Shown: positions 16,182-24,364, counted from the first letter of the stretch. The stretch: DNA of 25,531 nucleotides from CAZQYB01 sp964597535 (GCA_964597535.1 CAZQYB010000018.1:1-25531), one strand, 5' to 3'. Numbers and translations: made by a program. The notes: generated by a model not told the origin, from the letters alone.

Positions 16182-17270
16182 CTATTCGGCCTTGAGTCGG
16201 CGCTTCATTAAATCGGCGATTGCCGTTTGTACCGGCTTGTTCTCAAACAGCACTTCATAAACCGCCTGCGTAATCGGCATCTCAACATTATGCCGGGCGG
16301 CAAGAGCAACGACTGACTTACAGGTGGCAATACCTTCGACAACCGATTCGGTAGCTCTTTGGGCCTGGTTTACGGTTTGCCCTCTGCCCACTCTTTCGCC
16401 AAACGAGCGGTTCCTTCCCTTCGGCGAGATGCAGGTTGTTACCAAGTCGCCCAGTCCCGTTAATCCCGCGAATGTCTGCGGCCTTGCACCCATAGCGACA
16501 CCAAGGCGGGTTATCTCGGCAAGGCCTCTGCTCAAAAGGGCCGCCTTTGCGTTATCGCCGGCCCCAACGCCATCTACAATTCCCGCAGCGATAGCAATGA
16601 TATTCTTCATAGCGCCGGCCAGCTCAACGCCGGCAACGTCGGTATTCGTATAGACACGCAGCCAGGGGACATTGAAGGTTTGTTGCACATCCCGTGCAAG
16701 TTTCTCATCGCTTGACGCTGCGCAGGCCGTTGCCGGAAGTCTTCTGGCCAGCTCATCGGCAATCGTAGGCCCGGAGAGAACGGCAAATCTCGTGGCTGGT
16801 GACTCGTGACCTTGGGCCCAAGGACTCGTGACTCGGTTTTCGCTGAGGACGTCCGCGAGTATCTGACTCGGCCGAAGCAGTGTTTCATTCTCAATGCCTT
16901 TGGCAACCGAGACAATGGGGACATTTTTGGGGACATAATCTTTCAGCCGGCCCCAAACCCCGCGCATATACTGGCAGGGCACGGCGGATATAATCAGGTC
17001 TGCACCTGCCATAATGCGCTCATCGTCCGGCTCGAAGACAAGGGCTTCCGGCAGTTTATAGCCGGGAAGGAATTTCTTATTTTCCCGGTCTTTTTCTATC
17101 TGCCCTAACTGCTCGCGGTCATAGCCCCACATCTTTATCTCGTGGCTCGTCGCTCGTGGCTCGTCGCTCGCTGCACGCTGTCCGCTATCCGCTGTTCTTT
17201 TCTCGCAGAGCAGCATAGCCAAAACGCTGCCCATCCCTCCATCGCCGACTATGGAAATGTTCTCAAACAT
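16182..17270 (-). CDS. gpsA: Glycerol-3-phosphate dehydrogenase [NAD(P)+] with two repeat-derived inserts
   Basis: A 362-residue GpsA, which reduces dihydroxyacetone phosphate to sn-glycerol 3-phosphate for phospholipid synthesis in the cytoplasm. Visible are the Rossmann motif IVGDGGMG (7-14), SVAKGIENET (121-130), VLSGPTIADELA (164-175), the catalytic Lys222 in AGAMKNIIAIAAG, and GLTGLGDLVTTC further on. Two segments have no counterpart in E. coli GpsA: residues 25-44, between the first strand/helix and KMWGYD, and residues 146-161, before FAVLSGP. Both are encoded by short tandem or palindromic repeats (17139-17198 and 16788-16835) and keep the frame. They account for the length above the usual 330-340 residues. 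The -10 box ends seven bases before the ATG, so the transcript may be leaderless. The gene converges on the beta-helix gene, 35 bases apart. Confidence 0.93.
   Translation of the reverse strand: MFENISIVGDGGMGSVLAMLLCEKRTADSGQRAASDEPRATSHEIKMWGYDREQLGQIEKDRENKKFLPGYKLPEALVFEPDDERIMAGADLIISAVPCQYMRGVWGRLKDYVPKNVPIVSVAKGIENETLLRPSQILADVLSENRVTSPWAQGHESPATRFAVLSGPTIADELARRLPATACAASSDEKLARDVQQTFNVPWLRVYTNTDVAGVELAGAMKNIIAIAAGIVDGVGAGDNAKAALLSRGLAEITRLGVAMGARPQTFAGLTGLGDLVTTCISPKGRNRSFGERVGRGQTVNQAQRATESVVEGIATCKSVVALAARHNVEMPITQAVYEVLFENKPVQTAIADLMKRRLKAE
16788..16835. repeat. Repeat insertion 2 within gpsA
   Basis: Two direct copies of GACTCGTGAC (16801-16810 and 16823-16832) flank a perfect 14-bp palindrome CCTTGGGCCCAAGG (16810-16823). 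The segment starts with TCTCGTGGCT, as does the other insertion. It encodes residues 146-161 of GpsA. Confidence 0.75.
17139..17198. repeat. Repeat insertion 1 within gpsA
   Basis: The 14-base unit CTCGTGGCTCGTCG occurs twice in tandem (17139-17152 and 17153-17166) with a partial third copy, then a CCGCTATCCGCTGT-like stretch. It encodes residues 25-44 of GpsA, a hydrophilic loop. Confidence 0.75.
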
Positions 17271-17277
17271 ACAGCAG

Positions 17278-17305
17278 ATTATAATGTGGGCGAGCTGAAT
17301 TGCAA
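17278..17305 (-). promoter_or_regulatory. Promoter for gpsA, probably giving a leaderless mRNA
   Basis: Minus strand: -35 TTGCAA (17305-17300), a 16-base spacer, and a perfect -10 TATAAT (17283-17278). Only seven bases separate the -10 from the ATG at 17270, so transcription should start at or next to the first codon. No ribosome site is present. Confidence 0.6.
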
Positions 17306-17314
17306 CGTGTTTGT

Positions 17315-17380
17315 CCTGAGCCCGTTCGGCTTGGTTCGACCACGCTCACCACAGGTCGCTCAGGGTAAACTCTGCCGAAG
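17315..17380. repeat. Palindromic dispersed-repeat-like sequence
   Basis: CCTGAGC (17315-17321) pairs with GCTCAGG (17358-17364), and TTCGGC (17325-17330) with GCCGAA (17374-17379). The 'CCTGAGC...GCCGAAGGA' look recalls widely dispersed intergenic repeats. The rest of 17271-17688 shows no credible gene apart from this and the gpsA promoter. Confidence 0.45.
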
Positions 17381-17688
17381 GATTGAAGGACCCAAAATCG
17401 AAGATAACGTTAAGCTGACCGGACGCATTCATAGGATCCGGATGCAAGAAATACGTAACTCATCCCGGTTTCCCGATGTACTCATGGAATCCCAGAAAAA
17501 TAATATGAAAGTTGATCGAGGATTAGGAATCCCAAAGTGGAACCCTTCAGATTGAAATTTTCCGTCGTCGCCCAGCCATGACCAACGGTATGTCTTGATA
17601 ATGGGTTATCCGTCCGCTTGGGGTCGAAATGAGCAAAATAAACTTGAGTCAAATATTGGTTAAATCGCAGAGGTAACAATGGACTGAA

Positions 17689-17961
17689 TTGGTGATTCTT
17701 CGGATTTGCGCTGGGAGAAAGTACTGTTCCTGCCAAGTCTTTTTGGCTTTCCTTTTCAGGGTGGCCCTGAATATACTGAAACTGTCGCAAGATACCTTCT
17801 ATTCGAGGAAACAATACCGAAAGTGGGAAGTGCGGATAAGTGTTCACGGTAAGCGGATATATCTTGGCAGGTTTAATAGTGAGCTCGAAGCGGCGAGGGC
17901 TTACGATGCGGCAACGGTTAAATATCACGGCCGATACGCGAATGTGAACCTTAAAACTTAA
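17689..17961 (+). pseudogene. AP2-domain fragment, probable remnant of an HNH/AP2 endonuclease-type gene
   Basis: The frame encodes up to 90 residues. Residues 38-90 form an AP2/ERF-type DNA-binding domain: KWEVRISVHGKRIYLGRF, then ELEAARAYDAATVKYHG and a YANVNL end. In bacteria this domain is usually the C-terminal part of HNH homing endonucleases or sits in phage and mobile-element proteins. The first 37 residues do not resemble an HNH domain, the only in-frame starts are TTG or GTG without a ribosome site, and stops lie upstream. So it is best read as the 3' end of a degraded mobile gene, though a small expressed DNA-binding protein cannot be excluded. It lies between gpsA and the CBS gene. 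Confidence 0.65.
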
Positions 17962-18009
17962 CCCGGCAGGTTATTGGCAAATATTAGGAATTTATGGCCG
18001 TGAAAAAAA

Positions 18010-18435
18010 CTAAGAAAACTTGCCTCTGATTGCTTTTGTAAGCTCTCCTCTATCTTTCAGTTCGAGACTGAATATATAAGAAATGATATCTCTTCTGCTG
18101 ATAATACCTACCAGCTTTCCCTCTGATTCAATAGGTACCTTACGGAACTTATTTTCCACAAGAGTGTTGATAACATCCAGCAGGTCGTCGTTCTCATTGA
18201 AACTTATTACATCAGTAGTTATGCAATCCTGGACTTCTCCCTCTGTACCTCGAGTGTTCAGCAAATGCCTCATAATATCCTTTGCAGTTATTATTCCCGT
18301 AAGCTTATCATCTTCGTCAACGACTGGCAGGCCTGTTATATTCCCGTCAGCCATCATTCTTATCGCATCATATATAACTGTAGTTGTGCGGACTGTCACA
18401 ACATCCCTTGTCATTATTTTTCCCAGGCTTATCAT
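18010..18435 (-). CDS. Two-CBS-domain protein
   Basis: A 141-residue cytoplasmic protein made almost wholly of a CBS pair (about 8-62 and 72-127). Each half shows the usual pattern: IMTRDVVTVRTTT with GLPVVDEDDKLTGIITAKDI, and CITTDVISFNEND with KVPIESEGKLVGIISRRDI. Such stand-alone pairs bind adenine nucleotides (AMP, ATP, SAM) and sense energy state; the partner is unknown. A clear AGGAG ribosome site lies eight bases before the ATG. It is 223 bases from the end of hflX, in the same direction; the spacer shows nothing definite and the gene may have its own promoter. Confidence 0.9.
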   Translation of the reverse strand: MISLGKIMTRDVVTVRTTTVIYDAIRMMADGNITGLPVVDEDDKLTGIITAKDIMRHLLNTRGTEGEVQDCITTDVISFNENDDLLDVINTLVENKFRKVPIESEGKLVGIISRRDIISYIFSLELKDRGELTKAIRGKFS

Positions 18436-18658
18436 ACTCGTACTCCTGTCCTCGAATAGTGTTAATTACATCGGTTACTTATAAATTATCGTCTCAGCTA
18501 ACTAACAGCTTAAATAAAACCAGGCGTTGAGCAGCCCGTGATGTTAGCAAAAGTTAGAAAAACAGGTCTGTGTGCAGTCGGGCCGTCGGGAAATGTCGGT
18601 ATATATGTTGTCTAAAAACCGCTCTGATTTAACAGAACTCAAGGTTTGCCGTTTCTTT

Positions 18659-19975
18659 TCACGCTTCTACGATTTCGATGTTTTTCGGGTGAAGACTTTT
18701 GAGGCCTGCTAACTGGTTTCGGCCTAATCTGGCATCAATCAGGACAGAGCCATCGCGATATTGCTCTTTTAAGACCTGCCCGTATGCCCGCAGAAAACTC
18801 TGGACTTTGCCGTTTGATTGACTGCTGCTGACCCGCAGCAGCAGTTCAGCGCCTTTGTATTTTGCAGACACCGCCTCGCTTAACTGCTCCAGGCCCATAC
18901 CTGTCTTGGCCGATATACATACCGCATCGGGAAACAGTGTTTGCAGCATCTCAAGCTCGCTGACCTTTTTGATAATATCAACCTTGTTGAATACTATCAG
19001 TGTCGTCTTTTTGCTGGACCCGACCTGTTCGAGGACCTTATTGACAGAGTCAATCTGCTTCAGTGCGTCCGGGTTCGACACATCTACGATATGCAGCAGC
19101 AAGTCAGCATTGGTAGTTTCTTCCAGCGTTGCCTTGAACGAGGCAACTAATTGGTGAGGCAGACTTTTTATAAAACCAATAGTGTCACTCAGGAGCACCT
19201 CTGTGCCTTTGGCCGGCCGCCATTTTCGCGTTCGCGTATCGAGCGTTGCAAAGAGTCTGTCCTCGACAACGACACCCGCATTGGTAAGTGTATTTAAGAG
19301 TGTGCTCTTGCCGGCGTTGGTATAGCCGACCAGGCAGATTTTGAACAGTCCTCTTCGCCCCTTAATTTCGCGGAGCTTGCGCTTATCGATATTTACAAGT
19401 TCGCGTTTGAGCTCTGTTATTCGCTTGCCGACCAATCGGCGGTCGATTTCCAACTGCTGTTCGCCAGGCCCTCTGGTACCGATGCCGCCGACGGTACCCG
19501 CAGCGGTCCCACCGCCTGCCCCTGCTACGCTGTCAAGGTGCGACCACATCCTCGCCAGTCGCGGATATGTATATTCCAACTGGGCCAGCTCCACCTGAAG
19601 CTTGGCCTGCCTGGTCTTTGCTCTCGTGGCGAATATGTCTAAAATCAATTCACTGCGGTCCAGCACCTTGACTTTAATAATCTCTTCAAGCTCGCGGACT
19701 TGCCGGGGTGACAGGTCATTATCGAATATTACAGCGTCTGCTTTGAACCGCTTAACTCTTCCGGCAAGCTGCGCGGCCTTGCCTTTGCCGATGTAAGTTA
19801 CAGGATTTATTGTGCGGATTTTCTGCTGAAATCTGTCGATGACAATTGCTCCGGCGCTTTCAGCCAGTGCGGTAAGTTCAGCCAGATTGTCTGAGCCGCC
19901 TGCGGTGCGCAGGACAGCGGCCACCAATATCGCCCGCTCTTTTCTGACTTTTAGCGTCTGCCGCAGTTTCTCCAA
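18659..19975 (-). CDS. hflX: HflX, ribosome-associated GTPase
   Basis: A 438-residue HflX-family GTPase, which binds the 50S E-site region and splits or rescues stalled ribosomes. The N-terminal HflX domain ends in the glycine-rich GAGGGTAAGTVGGIGTRGPGE segment (152-172), followed by a coiled coil. G1 is GYTNAGKST (217-225), G3 DTIG (264-267), G4 NKVD (330-333) and G5 SAK further on. The start is TTG at 19975: an in-frame TAG stands directly before it, a strong GGAGGT ribosome site lies nine bases upstream, and no ATG occurs until past residue 140. It is divergent from rpsU, another ribosome-related gene. Confidence 0.95.
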   Translation of the reverse strand: MEKLRQTLKVRKERAILVAAVLRTAGGSDNLAELTALAESAGAIVIDRFQQKIRTINPVTYIGKGKAAQLAGRVKRFKADAVIFDNDLSPRQVRELEEIIKVKVLDRSELILDIFATRAKTRQAKLQVELAQLEYTYPRLARMWSHLDSVAGAGGGTAAGTVGGIGTRGPGEQQLEIDRRLVGKRITELKRELVNIDKRKLREIKGRRGLFKICLVGYTNAGKSTLLNTLTNAGVVVEDRLFATLDTRTRKWRPAKGTEVLLSDTIGFIKSLPHQLVASFKATLEETTNADLLLHIVDVSNPDALKQIDSVNKVLEQVGSSKKTTLIVFNKVDIIKKVSELEMLQTLFPDAVCISAKTGMGLEQLSEAVSAKYKGAELLLRVSSSQSNGKVQSFLRAYGQVLKEQYRDGSVLIDARLGRNQLAGLKSLHPKNIEIVEA

Positions 19976-20076
19976 CTAAGAATACCTCCAGAATTACTTT
20001 TCTATTTTAGCATATTTGCTCGTGTTGCTCAACAAGATGACAATATTGGCAGATTTGCGTGCCTTTGAGCTAATAT

Positions 20077-20129
20077 CGGTTTTTTACCGTGTTTTTTAAG
20101 CGTAAAAACGCGTTTTTTGCCAAAAACCG
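20077..20129. other. AT-rich nested inverted repeats between hflX and rpsU
   Basis: CGGTTTTT (20077-20084) pairs with AAAAACCG (20122-20129). Within it GCGT-AAAA-ACGC (20100-20111) is followed by G and six T. It resembles a terminator, but both neighbours are transcribed away from it, so a role is unclear. It lies upstream of the rpsU promoter. Confidence 0.45.
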
Positions 20130-20148
20130 GCTGTGGGGAAATTTCACC

Positions 20149-20177
20149 TTGATGAAATGCAGATTAGAGATTAAAAT
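20149..20177 (+). promoter_or_regulatory. Sigma70-type promoter for rpsU
   Basis: -35 TTGATG (20149-20154), a 17-base spacer and -10 TAAAAT (20172-20177, 5/6). The leader of about 85 bases holds two copies of TTTAGACG and a CTAAT/ATTAG pairing. Confidence 0.65.
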
Positions 20178-20268
20178 GAAGTTTCGTAAATATTTAGACG
20201 AAATAACCTAATGTGTCTCTTTTTATTAGAGTGGTGTTAAGGATTTAGACGGGAAAGGGTCGTTTTTT

Positions 20269-20451
20269 ATGTTGAAAGTAAGGTCGCGTACGGGCGAATC
20301 CGTTCAGCAAATGATGAGACGCTTTAAAAAGCTGTGCGAAAAAGAAGGTTTAATCAGAGATATGAAGCGTAATGCCTATTACGAGAAACCCTCAGAAAAG
20401 AATCGTCGCCGTATGCGCAAGGCCCAGCGAGCCGCAAGCTACCAATACTAA
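20269..20451 (+). CDS. rpsU: 30S ribosomal protein bS21
   Basis: A 60-residue, strongly basic protein of bS21 type, which binds the 30S platform near the 3' end of 16S rRNA and helps mRNA selection. MLKVRSRTGESVQQMMRRFKK at the start and the Arg/Lys-rich MRKAQRAASYQY end match the family in length and pattern. The ribosome site is weak (GGGAAAGGG 12 or more bases before the ATG, then a T-run). It is a single gene with its own promoter, divergent from hflX and convergent with the HAAS operon. Confidence 0.95.
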   Translation: MLKVRSRTGESVQQMMRRFKKLCEKEGLIRDMKRNAYYEKPSEKNRRRMRKAQRAASYQY

Positions 20452-20527
20452 TACAAATTCTTTCTGCCCTTGCTGTTTTTTACCTCTGCTCGGTTTCAGC
20501 CCTTTTGTTTCGTTTGCCTCTTAGTTT

Positions 20528-22219
20528 CTACTTTGGCCGTTTTGTTTCCAATTCCCGGCGAGTTTGGGGTTTTGGCACCGGCCAGAAAACTGCATCACCT
20601 TCATCTGCCCAGGTTCTTGCTTTGCCTTTGCTGTCCCGGAAAATTTGTCCACCATCATCTTTGAAATTTTCCCCGATGCTGTACAGTATAAAACTGTCGT
20701 CGGTTTTCTTATAGACCAATGGCTTGTCGCTGAACGGATCTATCGGAAGCTCGCTCAAGTATCCTGTGGCAAGTAATTCGCTAAGCGTCGCAGGATACTT
20801 GTCCTTTTCTTTGTCATAACGTAAAACTGCCAGCAAAGTTAACAAACCTGCTCTGCTTGTTTTAACTCGCCAGGCAATCTCACTTAACCTCCCATACGCA
20901 GGCTCCATTAGTCGCAGCATAATGGACTTCTTTGCTATCTCGTCCAATTGCTTCAAAGCCTGACCTTCATTACGCAATTGGCAGGGCGTTTTTTCAAAAA
21001 ATTCCTCTGCACACTGAAAATGGTTATCAATCATCGTCGTAACCTCTCGCCTGTCAGGATAGCTGAACGAAAAAAGTCTCCATAGACTATCTTTCCAATC
21101 ACCCACAACCAGAACGGCACCACCTTTTAATACTCGCCCACCACCTTTGCCGTCATCAGTAAACCCTCGCTGGATAAGGTCGTACCAGAATGCTTTTTCG
21201 GCCTCCAAATCGATAACTGTGCTTTGGCTCGAAAGCCCATTTCCAAGTTTCCTGGAAAAACGTTTCAATATGTCAACCGGTATATCCACATCTCTTAAAA
21301 CCATAAAAATTCTTTCGAGCGCAAGAGCCTCAATTGCGACACCTGTCAATTGTTCAACCAGTGTGCCTTTGCCCTGCATCTGATTACAAAACTTTTGCAA
21401 AACTACGCAATCGTTCAAAGCAGACTCCATATCTGCTCCGTTCGCTTTATATAGAATTTGCCAACCCAGGGCCCGAGTGATATTCCTATAGCCAGACAGC
21501 GGTTTCATAACATTTCGCATCAGGACGCCTCGCATCAATTCGGGCTCGTTGCTTTCGTAAATTGGCCAGAAATATAATTTTTCGGCACCTTCTCTTACTT
21601 TTTCAAACGCGGGCTTGTTGTCAGCGAGCCACCTCGATAGCTGCTTAACCTCCACATCATTAAAATCACTCAGCCAATCGCTGTTAACACCACAGCCTTC
21701 CTTCTTACTGCAACCAAAGCATTTTTTCTCAATTGCTGCCGGGCATTTTACATATAATTCAGCAGCCTGGTCGTAATACAGCTTTGCATTTTCTGACTTC
21801 TCTTGGCCTGTCCTGACCAATTCGTTCAGCCAGTCAATATAGTTAACGCTGATAGTCGGCGTTCCTATACCCAGCCGACCAATACATATCAGAATATATA
21901 AAATAATTATCCCCGCCGCTTGAAAACTGCGAACAAGCACCTTTCGCCAGAGCGGTCGGCAGCGTTTCTTGGCCCGGCGTAACAGCACTGCGAGCAGTTT
22001 CACATCGCCGAAGTCAGCGATTAGCTCTTTGGCTTTCTGCTCTTTCTCTTGGTCTGTCTTGCAATCTTTTAGTCCATCTTCAAAATGGGCTGCCAGCTCA
22101 GCCATTACCTCAGCCCGCACCTTTTTGCGATACCGCATCTTCTTGCCGACCAGCTTTATGAAATCAATCGCGCACTGCGGCAGATTCTCTAAATTGATAC
22201 ACGGCGGTTTTTTTGTCAC
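20528..22219 (-). CDS. HAAS-domain membrane protein, smaller paralogue
   Basis: A 563-residue protein of unknown function. A HAAS-like alpha-helical domain (about 25-85: KKMRYRKKVRAEVMAEL, then IADFGDVKLLAVLLRRAKK) is followed by one membrane helix (96-116), a large mainly helical domain, and a C-terminal segment YPATLSELLATGYL...DPFSDKPLVYKK...LYSIGENFKDDGG that resembles the end of GspG-type pseudopilins, seen on many planctomycete proteins. A four-cysteine cluster (C159, C167, C170, C176) just after the membrane helix is absent from its paralogue and could bind a metal. The start is GTG at 22219: a GGAGGT site overlaps the previous stop and lies seven bases upstream; five bases separate the genes, so they are co-translated. 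Its last 146 bases of shared sequence equal those of the paralogue. Confidence 0.8.
   Translation of the reverse strand: MTKKPPCINLENLPQCAIDFIKLVGKKMRYRKKVRAEVMAELAAHFEDGLKDCKTDQEKEQKAKELIADFGDVKLLAVLLRRAKKRCRPLWRKVLVRSFQAAGIIILYILICIGRLGIGTPTISVNYIDWLNELVRTGQEKSENAKLYYDQAAELYVKCPAAIEKKCFGCSKKEGCGVNSDWLSDFNDVEVKQLSRWLADNKPAFEKVREGAEKLYFWPIYESNEPELMRGVLMRNVMKPLSGYRNITRALGWQILYKANGADMESALNDCVVLQKFCNQMQGKGTLVEQLTGVAIEALALERIFMVLRDVDIPVDILKRFSRKLGNGLSSQSTVIDLEAEKAFWYDLIQRGFTDDGKGGGRVLKGGAVLVVGDWKDSLWRLFSFSYPDRREVTTMIDNHFQCAEEFFEKTPCQLRNEGQALKQLDEIAKKSIMLRLMEPAYGRLSEIAWRVKTSRAGLLTLLAVLRYDKEKDKYPATLSELLATGYLSELPIDPFSDKPLVYKKTDDSFILYSIGENFKDDGGQIFRDSKGKARTWADEGDAVFWPVPKPQTRRELETKRPK
20568..20713. 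repeat. 146-bp identical segment, copy A (matches 22292-22437)
   Basis: Base-for-base identical to 22292-22437 by direct reading. The first differences are at 20714/22438 and a few bases beyond. It encodes the GspG-like C-terminal segment of the smaller HAAS protein. Confidence 0.9.
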
Positions 22220-22224
22220 TATAT

Positions 22225-24321
22225 CTACCTCCGCCTTGTCCGTCTTTTACCCCTTTTTTCCAGTCTTTTTTCCCGTTCTTCCGGCGTTTCAGGTTTTGGC
22301 ACCGGCCAGAAAACTGCATCACCTTCATCTGCCCAGGTTCTTGCTTTGCCTTTGCTGTCCCGGAAAATTTGTCCACCATCATCTTTGAAATTTTCCCCGA
22401 TGCTGTACAGTATAAAACTGTCGTCGGTTTTCTTATAAACCAACGGCTTGTCGCTGTAAAGGTCCATAGGCACCTTTTTCGAATAACCGGTGGTTATCAG
22501 TATCAGTTCCTGCAAATTTTCGGGATATAGGCCTTTGTCATTCTTATATCGCAATAAGGCAATAATGGTGACCAGTGCTTCGGTGTCGGTTTTGTTGCGA
22601 TGACCTAATTCGATTATTCTACCAAAAGCAGGGAAAAAAATTTCCAGTAATATATTCCCCTCAGCCATTTCAAGAAACTCTTCTTCAAAGTCTATATCTT
22701 CCGAATGAATCTGAGCAGGGGTTTTGTGGGCCATCTTGTTCCCAAAAGCGTAGTAGCGGTCGACCATTTCTCTGGTTTCCTGCTTATTGGGATGGGTGAA
22801 TAAAATGTGCAGCGGCGTAGTCCAGTCTCTCCCCTCTATTATATCTTCGAAACCGCCGAACCCTATGAGGGGCACGATTTGCTTAAATTCCTGGAGACAA
22901 AGATGGCCTCCGCCCAAGCGGTCTTCTGTAAAGCATCTTTGGATTACATCATACATAGACAGTTTTTCCGCTTCGAAACTTACTGTGAAATCTTCGCCGG
23001 TAATGATTTGTTCGAGGTCCTTCTGTAGCTCGGTCAGTACGGTCGAGTCGATTTCATACTCGCTGAGAATATCGCGGAGTCTCTGTGCAGCCAAAGCTTC
23101 AATAGCCATTCCTACAAGCTGTTCAATCAAAAATGTGTTATCCCCTTTTATATGTTGGCCAAGACGATAACAGGATTTGATATTGCTGAAAGCATCTTGG
23201 TGCCGGCCTTGGTCGGCGCGAAGATGCGCCAGCCAGCACAAAGACTGGGTCAGTTTGCGAAACTCGGAAAGGTGAGGAAGAAGAACAGACATCATTTCCG
23301 TAGTATTTTGCTTGTTGGCATACTTTTGCCAATAATACGGCTTCTCCGTGCCGGCAACGAGCAAATCAAGAGGTTCTTTTTGTTCTTTGAGCCATTTTTT
23401 GATGAATTTCCTTTCTATAGTGGACGTCTCCTGATATCTTCTCGGCAAAAGCACGATGGCACTCTGTGCGACTTCGGATTCTATCCTGCGCCTTGTTTTT
23501 TCCGCTATATCCGTCTCTTTTTTAGTCGAGAGCAGTTGGCGAATATCATCGGCAAGTTCCTCAGCCCTCAGCCTGCCCTCCCGCCGAAATCTACCCCCGA
23601 TTTCCGGGTCACCAATTTCCTTGTAGTTCTCAGCAAAGAAAAGAAGAAAGTCATCAGAAGCTTTGCCATACAACTCGGTTGCCTTGATATATAAAGGTGC
23701 CGCATTGAGAGATTCGTCAGCCGCAGGGCGAACCATTTGATTAAGCCGGGCCAGGTAATCTGTAGTAATAGCTGGCTTGCCGGTCAAAAACCAGGCGACA
23801 TACACAACGAAAAACAAAATTAGAATGCCGACAGCTTGAAATGTCCTTGCGACAACGGTTTGCCATAACGGCCGGCAGCGTTTTTTTGCCCGGCGTAGTA
23901 AAACAGCAAGCAGTTTCACATCGCCGAAGTCAGCGATTAGCTGCTGGGCTTTTTGCGATTTTTCTTCATTGCTCTTGCAATCTCTTAGTTCATCTTCAAA
24001 ATGCGCTGCCAGCTCGGCCGTTACGTCGTCCTGGACATTTTTGCGGTAGCGCATCTTTTTAGCGACCAACTTAACAAACTCAGCCGTACTGAGTGGCAAG
24101 CGTTCCAAGTCCAGACCTTTACCTTCAAGAGAGCTGTGTCTTATAAAGCGACGGTACTTGAAGGCTTCAACTATCAGACCAACAAAGATGCCGAGTGATA
24201 ATCCCAGAATTGAGAAGAACGGAAATAACACCCATAATCCTGCATACTCCACTCCTACCCCTGCGATTAGGCCTACGGCCGCCCCGACCAAAATTCTTAC
24301 AACAGGTTTTTTGATTTTCAT
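22225..24321 (-). CDS. HAAS-domain membrane protein, larger paralogue
   Basis: A 698-residue protein of unknown function and a paralogue of the next gene. It has two extra N-terminal membrane helices (about 10-52, glycine-rich), then the HAAS-like domain (85-148: KKMRYRKNVQDDVTAELAAHFEDEL, IADFGDVKLLAVLLRRAKK), another helix (160-181), a long helical domain and the same GspG-like tail ending DDGG with PVPKPETPEERE. HAAS domains typically occur in membrane proteins encoded next to PadR regulators, as here. The start is ATG 24321, with GAGGTGA upstream; a TTG directly before it is less likely. The gene begins 43 bases after padR. Function is not known; signalling or envelope stress sensing under PadR control is an inference. 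Confidence 0.8.
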   Translation of the reverse strand: MKIKKPVVRILVGAAVGLIAGVGVEYAGLWVLFPFFSILGLSLGIFVGLIVEAFKYRRFIRHSSLEGKGLDLERLPLSTAEFVKLVAKKMRYRKNVQDDVTAELAAHFEDELRDCKSNEEKSQKAQQLIADFGDVKLLAVLLRRAKKRCRPLWQTVVARTFQAVGILILFFVVYVAWFLTGKPAITTDYLARLNQMVRPAADESLNAAPLYIKATELYGKASDDFLLFFAENYKEIGDPEIGGRFRREGRLRAEELADDIRQLLSTKKETDIAEKTRRRIESEVAQSAIVLLPRRYQETSTIERKFIKKWLKEQKEPLDLLVAGTEKPYYWQKYANKQNTTEMMSVLLPHLSEFRKLTQSLCWLAHLRADQGRHQDAFSNIKSCYRLGQHIKGDNTFLIEQLVGMAIEALAAQRLRDILSEYEIDSTVLTELQKDLEQIITGEDFTVSFEAEKLSMYDVIQRCFTEDRLGGGHLCLQEFKQIVPLIGFGGFEDIIEGRDWTTPLHILFTHPNKQETREMVDRYYAFGNKMAHKTPAQIHSEDIDFEEEFLEMAEGNILLEIFFPAFGRIIELGHRNKTDTEALVTIIALLRYKNDKGLYPENLQELILITTGYSKKVPMDLYSDKPLVYKKTDDSFILYSIGENFKDDGGQIFRDSKGKARTWADEGDAVFWPVPKPETPEEREKRLEKRGKRRTRRR
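22292..22437. repeat. 146-bp identical segment, copy B (matches 20568-20713)
   Basis: Direct repeat partner, 1724 bases away, in the same orientation. It encodes the same protein segment in the larger HAAS protein. Confidence 0.9.
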
Positions 24322-24364
24322 CAAATCACCTCATGTGAATGACAAATACAGTTCTTGTTTTTTT

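Noticed and set aside
17142..17555. A 137-codon open frame on the plus strand
   Set aside because: Its first third is antisense to gpsA and the rest crosses a dispersed repeat; no motif or start signal supports it.
17482..17928. A 148-codon open frame on the minus strand
   Set aside because: It lies opposite the AP2 domain, whose frame has clear family motifs. The minus-strand translation shows no recognisable domain and no ribosome site.
20095..20118. A hairpin followed by T residues as an intrinsic terminator
   Set aside because: The stem is only four pairs and both neighbouring genes start on either side, so nothing needs to end there.
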